This document shows, piece after piece, positions 1-6,584 of a stretch of 38,809 nt of DNA. Numbering within the stretch: the first letter of the stretch is position 1; the number at the start of each line of letters is the position of its first letter. A program made the translations under genes and the position numbers. Below the pieces are notes generated by a model. The model searched no databases. It was not told the origin of the DNA and saw nothing but the letters and a program-made list of their open reading frames with translations. Source of the stretch: Elusimicrobiaceae bacterium (GTDB taxonomy: Bacteria; Elusimicrobiota; Elusimicrobia; Elusimicrobiales; Elusimicrobiaceae); contig JAFVWP010000141.1 of NCBI GenBank assembly GCA_017501565.1, positions 1 to 38,809 on the forward strand, given 5' to 3'.

Positions 1-89
1 AACCCTAGGAAAAAGCGGATAAAAAAGCCTAAAAAGAAGCTACAAGGATTAAAATATAAGAAAAATGAAGAGATTTGCTTTTTTAAATA

Positions 90-120
90 GGGGCGCGGGA
101 AAACACCCAAGCCGCGCCCC
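90..120 (-). terminator. Hairpin after the phage cement gene, possible terminator
   Basis: A perfect 9-bp stem (GGGGCGCGG at 90-98 with CCGCGCCCC at 112-120) lies just past the stop of the cement-protein gene. On the minus strand it is followed by TATTTAAAAAAG and not a clean T run, so termination may be weak. It could also be an intercistronic mRNA-stabilising hairpin, like the others in this phage block. Confidence 0.45.
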
Positions 121-130
121 GGGAGTAAGG

Positions 131-508
131 TTACAGGTCGGCTTTTCCGGTAATGAACAGGCTCAGCTTTCCGGCTGTACCCGTACCGCTTGCCGTATAG
201 TAACCGCGGATATATCTTTGGGTTTGCAAAGGTAAGGCCATTTTAAGCAAGACCTTTCCTTCTTTCAAATCTTCACCCGCGAAGGTAACCGATGCCAATT
301 CTTTCGGCGCGGAAAAATCGGCCGTTTCGGCGGTTTGCAAACAAATTGTCAAATCCGTCAATCCGGCAAAAGTCTCATTAACCTGGGCCATGACTAAAGC
401 ATTCAAAGCCGCATGACCTTTCGCGCCCTGGTCCACGATGTGTTCGCTGGCACAAGTAGCGGTAACGGCTTGTGCATTGGAAAGAACTAACGTTGCATCT
501 ATTAACAT
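131..508 (-). CDS. Phage capsid cement protein, Bbp16-like
   Basis: This 125-aa protein is the last gene visible in the phage structural block, directly downstream of the major capsid gene. That is the place taken by the Bbp16 family of capsid cement (decoration) proteins in Bordetella BPP-1-like podoviruses. The sequence has the look of that family: an N-terminal MLIDATLVLSNAQAVTAT stretch, then a beta-rich body with a late IRGYYTASGTG segment. Such proteins bind the outer shell and stabilise it. The start is supported by AAGGAG seven bases upstream. Assignment rests on synteny and resemblance, not on a search. Confidence 0.7.
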   Translation of the reverse strand: MLIDATLVLSNAQAVTATCASEHIVDQGAKGHAALNALVMAQVNETFAGLTDLTICLQTAETADFSAPKELASVTFAGEDLKEGKVLLKMALPLQTQRYIRGYYTASGTGTAGKLSLFITGKADL

Positions 509-536
509 ATTTTCTCCTTTTTAACTCTTTTGAAAA

Positions 537-566
537 GCGCCGGAATAGACAGCTCTGCTCCGGCGC
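537..566 (-). other. Intercistronic hairpin between capsid and cement genes
   Basis: GCGCCGGA (537-544) pairs with TCCGGCGC (559-566) around a 14-nt loop, in the gap between the capsid stop and the cement ribosome site. No T run follows, so it is more likely an mRNA-stability or processing element than a terminator. Confidence 0.5.
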
Positions 567-575
567 GGCGAAAAA

Positions 576-1553
576 CTAGAGAACTACGTTTTCCGTATCG
601 GTAATAGCATCGCAGATATGGACCGGGATTTCATTAAAAGTCATCAAAGGACGGCTGGTAATTTGGTCCGGCGTATATTGCACATTATGTTTATTACTCG
701 TCAACTTGCGCAAAGCGGCTTTAATGGTGCGGTTCATATACCAGAAAGGCTTGCCCAAGTTCAGGCTTTGGATACGCTCTTCCAATTCGCACATTTTATC
801 AATCAGGTTTTCCTGTACATTGGTTACGTCAATATTACAAATGCGCCCGGCATAACGCCAATCTTGCACGGCAAGGCCCAATTTCCATTCAAAATATTCC
901 TTATAGGCGGGATATTCGTTGTTGGCGCTGTCGGTATGATTTACCAAACCATGGTCCACGCGTTCAATCCCCGCTTTAGAGCCGCGCGGAAAGAAGGTGA
1001 AGATTTTATCATTATCCCATACCACCAAATAAATGGAAGAGTTTTGTCCGTCGGTTTCACCGCCGGCATCAATTACGTTGCGGGCACTTTCCGCTTCCGT
1101 CAATGTGTTATAGCGGGCGGCCAAACCGGTAAAACGCTCGGGCGTTTGTCCGGCATTTCCATAAATCAAATTACTCGCCATGGTGTTGGACATTCCCGCA
1201 ATAATCGCCTTGCTTTGCCCGGTTCTGACGGATTGCAAATTGCCACCCTTTTCCGCTATCAGCTTATCTACCACGGAATAGGCCGACAAAGTGCCATATC
1301 CTTCCACCACTACCTTGGTCGTAGCTTTGGCCGGCTCAATGCCTTGGTAGGCTCTGCGCCAGGTCCCTTCCGGGATTCCCGTACGTACGGCGTATTCGTG
1401 GCCGGAGTCCAAATTACTTTCCACCACCAACGCATCGGCAATGATGTCATTGGATTGGCTTAATACTTCGGCGATGGCCAACTCTTGGCCGGATTGGTCA
1501 AATTGTTTGGCATGGTCTAAAAGGTTATAGTATTTATCTGCAATAATAGCCAT
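576..1553 (-). CDS. Phage major capsid protein, Bbp17-like
   Basis: A 325-aa protein that forms the shell of the phage head. The order (terminase, portal, small Bbp19-like protein, scaffold, this gene, cement) is the head gene order of BPP-1-like podoviruses, where this slot is the major capsid protein. Family-like features include an N-terminal helix-rich start (MAIIADKYYNLLDHAKQF), an early LSQSNDIIADALVVESN segment and a central FFPRGSKAGIERVDHG stretch. The length is normal for the family and the gene appears intact. An AGGA sits about nine bases before the ATG. A long open frame on the opposite strand (618-1463) is a shadow. Confidence 0.8.
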   Translation of the reverse strand: MAIIADKYYNLLDHAKQFDQSGQELAIAEVLSQSNDIIADALVVESNLDSGHEYAVRTGIPEGTWRRAYQGIEPAKATTKVVVEGYGTLSAYSVVDKLIAEKGGNLQSVRTGQSKAIIAGMSNTMASNLIYGNAGQTPERFTGLAARYNTLTEAESARNVIDAGGETDGQNSSIYLVVWDNDKIFTFFPRGSKAGIERVDHGLVNHTDSANNEYPAYKEYFEWKLGLAVQDWRYAGRICNIDVTNVQENLIDKMCELEERIQSLNLGKPFWYMNRTIKAALRKLTSNKHNVQYTPDQITSRPLMTFNEIPVHICDAITDTENVVL

Positions 1554-1598
1554 AAATAAAGTCCTGTTAAGTTCGGTCCTGACGGACGGAGAAAACGC

Positions 1599-2186
1599 CT
1601 ATTGCGCATTCCCATACAAAGCTTCAGCAAAGGTTTTATCTTGCGTTTTTTGTACGCTTCCCCCCACGGAAACATCTTCGCTGATTTGTTTGCCGATTTG
1701 CTGAAAAGTTTTTACAATCACCGGGTGGTCGGCCAAGCCCGTAGCTTGCAACAACAAACGCAGTTCTTCCCCGCCAAAGCGGTCCACCGCCGCCAATGCG
1801 CGGGCAATTTCACGCCCATAAGCGGGGCCTAACATTTCTTGGGTTTGGCTTCTCCACGTTTGCAAGATTTGCTCTCTTGCCGCATCGGCTATTTGTCGGC
1901 TGTTTTGGGTTTGCTTTAGTTGCCACTGCATCAGCTTTTCAGCCTTTTCCAAGGGTAACTCAAGCTCCTGTGCCAATTTCTTAAAAGAAGTAAAGTTTTC
2001 TTCCTGTTCCTTTAATTCTTCCGGTAAAGCCCATGTTTCATAATTCTTTTCGGCAGTGGTATCTGTGTGCAGCAAATCGTCGGAAGGGCTTGAATTTCCG
2101 CCGCTCTGCCGGCCGGTTACTTCGTCGGCCTGAATGTGGGGTAAAGGCTCTTGTGTTTCGGGTGTTTGGATATTTTCACTCTGCAT
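1599..2186 (-). CDS. Phage capsid scaffolding protein
   Basis: A 195-aa acidic, glutamine- and glutamate-rich helical protein placed directly before the major capsid gene, which is where head scaffolds lie. The N-terminal 60 residues are disordered and polar. The middle (roughly residues 65-130) is a predicted long helix. The C-terminal part (RFGGEELRLLLQATGLADHP) resembles phage scaffold or capsid-assembly proteins that sit next to T7-type portals. It overlaps the upstream gene by 11 bases and has a GGAGG eight bases before the ATG inside that gene, indicating translational coupling. It is expected to guide shell assembly and then leave the head. Confidence 0.7.
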   Translation of the reverse strand: MQSENIQTPETQEPLPHIQADEVTGRQSGGNSSPSDDLLHTDTTAEKNYETWALPEELKEQEENFTSFKKLAQELELPLEKAEKLMQWQLKQTQNSRQIADAAREQILQTWRSQTQEMLGPAYGREIARALAAVDRFGGEELRLLLQATGLADHPVIVKTFQQIGKQISEDVSVGGSVQKTQDKTFAEALYGNAQ

Positions 2187-2487
2187 AAGGTGTTTCCTCC
2201 AGCTGTTGGTTTACTTGTTGTTGTAAAGAGTTTACTTCCGCGCTGTATTCAGCCCGCATTTGGGCCAAAAGCAAGGGCGATACGGCAATAATTTGGCTTT
2301 GCAAAAATAAGCCTACACTTTTCTGCCCGCAGTGAAAGGCCGTTGCGTACGGGTCTGCCGGTACAAAGCCGTGCTGTTCTATTTGTGCCGCCTGTAATAA
2401 GCGCCATAAAAGCCGGCGCCCTTGCGGCAATTTTAAAATAGCCGCTAAATCGGATAAATTTCTTTGTTCTACGGATTTTTTCTTCAT
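2176..2487 (-). CDS. Bbp19-like small phage head-region protein
   Basis: A 103-aa protein between the portal and scaffold genes. The core (residues about 22-65: GRRLLWRLLQAAQIEQHG, then the GQKSVGLFLQSQI segment) matches what I know of the Bbp19-like domain found at this exact position in BPP-1-type phages. Its role is not known to me. The open frame extends upstream to 2580, but that extension reads across a strong hairpin and has no good ribosome site, so I place the start at 2487 (MKKKSVEQ). It overlaps the scaffold start. Confidence 0.65.
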   Translation of the reverse strand: MKKKSVEQRNLSDLAAILKLPQGRRLLWRLLQAAQIEQHGFVPADPYATAFHCGQKSVGLFLQSQIIAVSPLLLAQMRAEYSAEVNSLQQQVNQQLEETPYAE

Positions 2488-2504
2488 ATTGATTCTCTTT
2501 TGAC

Positions 2505-2531
2505 GGGGAAGGAGCATTACACTCCTTCCCC
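2505..2531 (-). other. Intercistronic hairpin between portal and Bbp19-like genes
   Basis: A perfect 10-bp stem (2505-2514 with 2522-2531) around a 7-nt loop lies between two phage structural genes. No T run follows in the direction of transcription, so it may set mRNA stability or the relative expression of the portal and downstream genes. Confidence 0.55.
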
Positions 2532-2585
2532 ACTGCGTAGGGGTGCTCGGTAATTTTAGGCCACCCCGGCGCCGCAGCATTGTTT

Positions 2586-4148
2586 TTAGATGGTTTTAGC
2601 GGAGTTTACTGCATTTAATAAGGCTTGGCGTTGGGTGCGAATGGTTTGGGTTTGTTCTTCCGGGCGAAGCAGGACCGGCGGCACCCCCAAAAGGTCCAAC
2701 CCTTCTTCCACCGCAGCATCAAAGTCTATCTTATCCAATACTTCTTGGCGGCCTTGCGCTAAACGGCTGACAAAGGAAATCCCTTGTTCTATGGCGTGAA
2801 TCCCTTGGGCTTTTTGGGCTTGGGCAATCATGGAAACATATTGCACTTTCAACTCTTCTCCCGCGATACTTTCCGGCGGCATGGGCACCACCCCTCTCTG
2901 CCACATCAAGGCAAAAGTCCGCTCTATCAACGGGTCTAACAATTCATTTTTCAGCCGTTCCAACACAGGCCCTAACACCAGCATTTTCTCCTGGTGCCGC
3001 TCGGCCACTTCCGTAGCGGTCATACGTCCGGCCTGTTGCGTGTTGAGCATTAAAAATACATCTGCAAAAAATTGCCCTTTAATGGTTTGTTTCACGCGTT
3101 CAATGCTGTTTTCCAAAGCGGCTAAATCTATGGATACCTGATAAGCCGGTTTGACGGCGGCATCAGTCGTGCCGCTATAACGGGTTAAACCACCCGGCAA
3201 TAAATTCACTTCCCCTTGCACATTGGCCGATACCATCATAGGCGGATTCGTGTTTTTATCCAAGGCAACCAGCTTGGCTTTTTGCATTTTTTGCAACATT
3301 TTCACATCGCCCAAACTTTTCCAACCGGGGCTTCTGCCATAAATATCTGCCGAGTTTTTCACTTCCCACCGGGCCGCAATAACCGGAAATTGGCGATACC
3401 CCCCGCGTTTTAATAAATGCCCTTGCGGTGTAAAATATGCCGAAACATAGGGCATATGGGCAAAATCTTCTTTTGTACTATCGGCGTGTGCATTAGGCAT
3501 AATAACATGTAACACCTGTTGCCACTCCGGGCGTTTTTCTGCCGCGGCACGACGAAGAGAAAGCGGTAAATTTTCCGCGCCGAACGTCTCTTCCATCTGC
3601 AAGGGCGTCATAAAAAAAGCCCGCCCGAAAGCATTGATTTTTCCTTTATCATCACAGCCAAGCACATATTCCCCGGCAGTAAAACTGCGGCAGGAAATCA
3701 CTTTTTCTTCGTCTTCTTCCAACAAAAACGCCGCCGTACCGAAAACCGCTATTTCCTGGTAAAAACTATGCAAGGCATTATAAACATTGCTACGGCTGAA
3801 AACATCTTCCATGCGGCGGCGCACTTCGTATAACCAAGGCCGTACTCCCGGTTGTTTCATGCGTTGGTGGTCGCTTAGAGAAAGTTCAAACCAACTACGG
3901 CTGGGGCTGGTCAAACCGCTCATCATACCGGCAGAAAGTACTTCCACAGCCAAAAGCGGGTCCGAATCTATCAAAACGCGATGATTAATTTTTTTTCCGT
4001 TCCCGGCGGTTTCTCCTTCAAAAAACCCGCGGGTCGGCGCAATAAACGCGGCCAATTCTTTCCACGTGCTTTGCCAAGTTTGCGCTTGGGCTTTCATGCA
4101 GTTGTATTGTTGCAGAAACGGCATTGATTCAGGTGTATTTTTTTTCAT
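2586..4148 (-). CDS. Phage portal / head-tail connector protein (T7 gp8-like)
   Basis: A 520-aa protein of the podovirus head-to-tail connector family, which forms the ring at the single portal vertex through which DNA is packaged and ejected. Family hallmarks visible are the early WQSTWKELAAFIAPTRG segment, LIDSDPLLAVEVLSAGMMSG with a following TSPSRSWFEL, and the late VFLMLNTQQAGRMTATEVAER segment. The length is typical. I choose the ATG at 4148 (MKKNTPES) because GGGAG lies six bases upstream. The longer frame to 4181 lacks this. The promoter at 4469-4497 is upstream on the same strand and would drive this and the following head genes. Confidence 0.88.
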   Translation of the reverse strand: MKKNTPESMPFLQQYNCMKAQAQTWQSTWKELAAFIAPTRGFFEGETAGNGKKINHRVLIDSDPLLAVEVLSAGMMSGLTSPSRSWFELSLSDHQRMKQPGVRPWLYEVRRRMEDVFSRSNVYNALHSFYQEIAVFGTAAFLLEEDEEKVISCRSFTAGEYVLGCDDKGKINAFGRAFFMTPLQMEETFGAENLPLSLRRAAAEKRPEWQQVLHVIMPNAHADSTKEDFAHMPYVSAYFTPQGHLLKRGGYRQFPVIAARWEVKNSADIYGRSPGWKSLGDVKMLQKMQKAKLVALDKNTNPPMMVSANVQGEVNLLPGGLTRYSGTTDAAVKPAYQVSIDLAALENSIERVKQTIKGQFFADVFLMLNTQQAGRMTATEVAERHQEKMLVLGPVLERLKNELLDPLIERTFALMWQRGVVPMPPESIAGEELKVQYVSMIAQAQKAQGIHAIEQGISFVSRLAQGRQEVLDKIDFDAAVEEGLDLLGVPPVLLRPEEQTQTIRTQRQALLNAVNSAKTI

Positions 4149-4231
4149 AAATCTCCCGGAATAAAAGAATAGAACGTGCAAGCAAATTAAAAATTTATTA
4201 CGATATAGAAAACTACTTTAGGAGTACAACT

Positions 4232-4411
4232 ATGTGGGGAATAGTTTGTATTTTTGTATTTACGATCTTACTAGCCTTTCCGGGGTTTTATATTATCACC
4301 CGTAAGGTGTTTCCGAAAAAAAGCAAAAGATTTGCTTCTTTGCTTTCTGCCGTAACGACGGCCCTTTTTATCCTGCTGATGGGAGCGATGCTCTTGGGTA
4401 CTACTTTGTAG
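4232..4411 (+). CDS. Small two-helix membrane protein, opposite strand to phage genes
   Basis: A 59-aa open frame, MWGIVCIFVF to LLGTTL, on the strand opposite to all phage genes, in the gap between large terminase and portal. AGGAG sits seven bases before the ATG. The protein reads as two hydrophobic segments (residues about 2-23 and 38-57) around a short basic loop (RKVFPKKSKR), so an inner-membrane location is likely. I do not recognise a family. It lies antisense within the leader of the transcript from the promoter at 4469-4497. It may be a phage moron gene or a small toxin-like membrane peptide; this is inference from size and place only. Confidence 0.5.
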   Translation: MWGIVCIFVFTILLAFPGFYIITRKVFPKKSKRFASLLSAVTTALFILLMGAMLLGTTL

Positions 4412-4468
4412 GATTTCAAAAACTTCAAGAAAAGCAAAATACGGCAAGGGTTTGTTTACTACCTTTCC

Positions 4469-4497
4469 AATATAGCATATTTTGTTAGTTTTGTCAA
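4469..4497 (-). promoter_or_regulatory. Strong sigma70-type promoter for phage head genes
   Basis: On the minus strand there is a perfect -35 TTGACA (4492-4497), a 17-nt spacer and TATATT as -10 (4469-4474), giving a start near 4462 and a roughly 310-nt leader before the portal gene. The nonamer CTAACAAAA occurs once upstream of the -35 and once inside the spacer, which suggests an operator. Confidence 0.75.
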
Positions 4498-4556
4498 GTT
4501 TTTTGTTAGCATTTAATATTTTTTTCGTCGTAGATAGAAAATAAACAAGTTAGCAT
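4480..4556. repeat. Short direct repeats around the phage promoter
   Basis: On the plus strand TTTTGTTAG occurs at 4480-4488 and 4501-4509, flanking the -35 box. GTTAGCAT occurs at 4505-4512 and again at 4549-4556. They are candidate binding sites for a phage repressor or late activator. Confidence 0.5.
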
Positions 4557-4577
4557 AACACAAAAATAAGATAGTAT

Positions 4578-5906
4578 TTAGAGCACATTATATTCCGTTT
4601 TTGCAAAACAGCTTTGCCGATTAGCCCCTTTCTGCACCGGATAGGCAAACGTAAGTGCCAAAGCATCGGCCAAATCCGGGCTTCGGCCTGTGCGGGCTTT
4701 CAGCTCGTCTTTGCTTTCCAGCTTCATACGCCCTGCCGAATCAAAAGAGTAGCGTACGGCGCATAAATCCGCCCGCAAAGCCCCTTCGGCGGGGATTGCA
4801 CCGCCGTCTTGCAACCATTGTGCCATTTCCCCCCACATTTCAGCCCTTTTATTGACATATTGCCCACATTTCAAAGCAGTAGCGCCAAAATTTACTTCCG
4901 TTACGCCAAAGCCGAGCTGGCGCAAGCGGTCTATTACGCCGCCGCCACAACCGCTGTCTATAAAAACGGCATCCGGACGGAAATTTTTTATCTGTTCCGC
5001 CACCCGCGCGGCCAAGGTCATCTGGTCGGTTTTAGAAAAAATATCCGGCGCAAAAGCCTGCCAGCCCTGTCGGCGAAAAATAACACTTCTGTCCGAGCCG
5101 AAACGTGCCGGGTCCACCCCGATAATACGCGGGGCATGGGCAAGCGCTGCACTGCCGTATTGGCGGGCAGAAGCCGCCACCGCCCAACTTAGTGAAATCA
5201 ACACATCGTCGGCATCGGCCGTAAAATCACATAAATATTCTTGCTGAAAAAGATGCGGCGGCGTATGGCGGCGAATTTCGGCTAATTCTTCTGCTGAAAT
5301 CACGCCCGTTTGGTCGGCCGGATAGACCCCGCACCACCAACATTGCGGGTCTGTTTGGGCGGCTTTTTGTGCGTGTAAAAAGAGCTCGTAGAATTGATTT
5401 TGCCCTTTGGGTGTCCCTGTAAAGACAGCCCACCCCTGGCGCGAAAGCAACATCGGGCGTACAATCTCTTCAAATACGGCGGGCTTGATTTGGGCATATT
5501 CGTCCAACACAACCCCATCGGCATAAGTACCGCGCAACGCATCAGGATTATCCGCCCCCAACAGCCAAATTTTTGCTCCGTTAGGCATCTGGGCACAAAG
5601 CTCCGTTTCCGTCAATTTAATCCCCGGTAACGGAGCGGTAAAACGTTTTAAATAATCCCACGCAATCATCTTGGTTTGTTTTAAAAAAGGCGAGATGTAA
5701 AAATAGCGCGGAGCCTGACGGCTATTTTGTAAGGCACTTTTAATCAGATGATTAATAGCGCAAACACTTTTACCCATTTGACGATGCGTCACCAATACGC
5801 AAAAGCGGTGCGTTTGTAAAGCCTGATGAATTTCATTTTGCGGATAGCGGGGTTTGTAAGGCAGTGTAATACGGCGGGCGGTCGTCGTGTCAGCAGATCG
5901 GCTCAT
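4578..5906 (-). CDS. Phage terminase large subunit
   Basis: A 442-aa packaging motor with ATPase and nuclease domains. The ATPase half shows a variant Walker A (HRQMGKS, near residue 40), Walker B followed by the catalytic acid (VVLDEY) and the coupling motif TGTPKG. The nuclease half shows the RNase H-like acidic strands IIGVDPARFGSDRS and AVFIDSGCGGG and a late SPDLADALALTF that carries the third acid. All key acids appear present, so the enzyme looks functional. Its ATG directly follows the stop of the small subunit (TAAATG), with GGGAG seven bases upstream. Confidence 0.92.
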   Translation of the reverse strand: MSRSADTTTARRITLPYKPRYPQNEIHQALQTHRFCVLVTHRQMGKSVCAINHLIKSALQNSRQAPRYFYISPFLKQTKMIAWDYLKRFTAPLPGIKLTETELCAQMPNGAKIWLLGADNPDALRGTYADGVVLDEYAQIKPAVFEEIVRPMLLSRQGWAVFTGTPKGQNQFYELFLHAQKAAQTDPQCWWCGVYPADQTGVISAEELAEIRRHTPPHLFQQEYLCDFTADADDVLISLSWAVAASARQYGSAALAHAPRIIGVDPARFGSDRSVIFRRQGWQAFAPDIFSKTDQMTLAARVAEQIKNFRPDAVFIDSGCGGGVIDRLRQLGFGVTEVNFGATALKCGQYVNKRAEMWGEMAQWLQDGGAIPAEGALRADLCAVRYSFDSAGRMKLESKDELKARTGRSPDLADALALTFAYPVQKGANRQSCFAKTEYNVL

Positions 5907-6350
5907 TTATTTCTCCCATTGGATAATCAGCGGAGCGGAAGTTTTTTTCGGTTCGTCCTTTCCGTCGCTCCACCCCAAAATATTCTTGGCGGTAAAGACC
6001 GCAAAAGAAGACGAATAATTTCCGCGCAAGCTATTTTGAATCAATATATCGCCCTGTAAATCTCGCGCTTTTTGGGCGGCAAACGCAAAATCGGCATTTT
6101 CTTCTTCCCACCGCAAAAGCTGCTCTTGCGTCACCCCCAAACTACGGGCAAAAGCGGCAAAAGTAGGCAGTTCTGCCGCGGTCTCCAGCAGTGTTACGGA
6201 GCCGTCTTTTTTCATCACTTCGGTAATCTTAAAAGCCGGCACATCAAAAAAAGCCAAAAGTTGCCGGGCATACTCCGCCCGATAAGCCGGCAGAGCCGTT
6301 TTAATTTTTTTCGGGGAAACTGAATTTTTCGTTTTTTTACAGGCAGGCAT
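5907..6350 (-). CDS. Phage terminase small subunit
   Basis: A 147-aa DNA-recognition partner of the large terminase. The first 30 residues are basic. The middle contains a helix-turn-helix-like segment (TFAAFARSLGVTQEQLLRWE) followed by AFAAQKARDLQGDILIQNS and the NILGWSDGKDE end typical of small terminase proteins in many phages. I place the start at 6350 (MPACKK) because GGAG lies a few bases upstream. The frame could extend to 6434, but that would begin within about 20 bases of the predicted transcript start and add a hydrophobic stretch. It is the first gene of the phage transcript. Confidence 0.75.
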   Translation of the reverse strand: MPACKKTKNSVSPKKIKTALPAYRAEYARQLLAFFDVPAFKITEVMKKDGSVTLLETAAELPTFAAFARSLGVTQEQLLRWEEENADFAFAAQKARDLQGDILIQNSLRGNYSSSFAVFTAKNILGWSDGKDEPKKTSAPLIIQWEK

Positions 6351-6426
6351 ACGCACTCCAAACATAAAGATAGGTACGTTTTCGCGGGAAAAAAGGAAAA
6401 ATAATCGGGGATAAATAAGGACAAAA

Positions 6427-6454
6427 AAATACAAACCGCTGTGTGTTTGTATTT
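6427..6454. promoter_or_regulatory. Inverted repeat at the phage transcription start
   Basis: AAATACAAA (6427-6435) and TTTGTATTT (6446-6454) form a perfect 9-bp dyad around a 10-nt centre. It spans the predicted start point of the promoter at 6459-6487. This is the position of a classical repressor operator. Alternatively it is a 5' stem-loop in the mRNA. Confidence 0.5.
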
Positions 6455-6458
6455 ATAC

Positions 6459-6487
6459 ATTATATCAAAAATTTTTCTTTTTGTCAA
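6459..6487 (-). promoter_or_regulatory. Consensus promoter for the phage packaging genes
   Basis: On the minus strand both boxes match consensus exactly: TTGACA (6482-6487) and TATAAT (6459-6464), separated by 17 bases rich in A and T. The predicted start is near 6452. It lies between the terminator of the pilus operon and the small terminase gene. Confidence 0.85.
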
Positions 6488-6541
6488 ATTTATTTTACCG
6501 CTCTCACCCTGAACTAGGGGCCACCTGCAAGAAAACGGCAT

Positions 6542-6568
6542 AAAAAAACCGGGGTTTTGGCCCCGGTT
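6542..6568 (-). terminator. Rho-independent terminator of the pilus operon
   Basis: AACCGGGG (6547-6554) and CCCCGGTT (6561-6568) form an 8-bp GC-rich stem around a 6-nt loop, followed on the minus strand by a run of T. It lies 17 bases past the metallopeptidase stop and separates the host operon from the phage block. Confidence 0.9.
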
Positions 6569-6584
6569 TCAATTCATCAAAATA

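Noticed and set aside
618..1463. Open frame of 281 codons opposite the major capsid gene
   Set aside because: It is a mirror of a well-supported phage gene, has no ribosome site or family-like sequence, and is common in such codon use.
1554..1598. Short inverted repeat (GTCC/GGAC) before the capsid gene as a terminator
   Set aside because: The stem is only four to five pairs and no T run follows; it does not differ clearly from chance.
6351..6434. Longer small terminase starting at 6434
   Set aside because: The extra residues are hydrophobic, the predicted transcript begins only about 18 bases upstream, and a better ribosome site precedes 6350.
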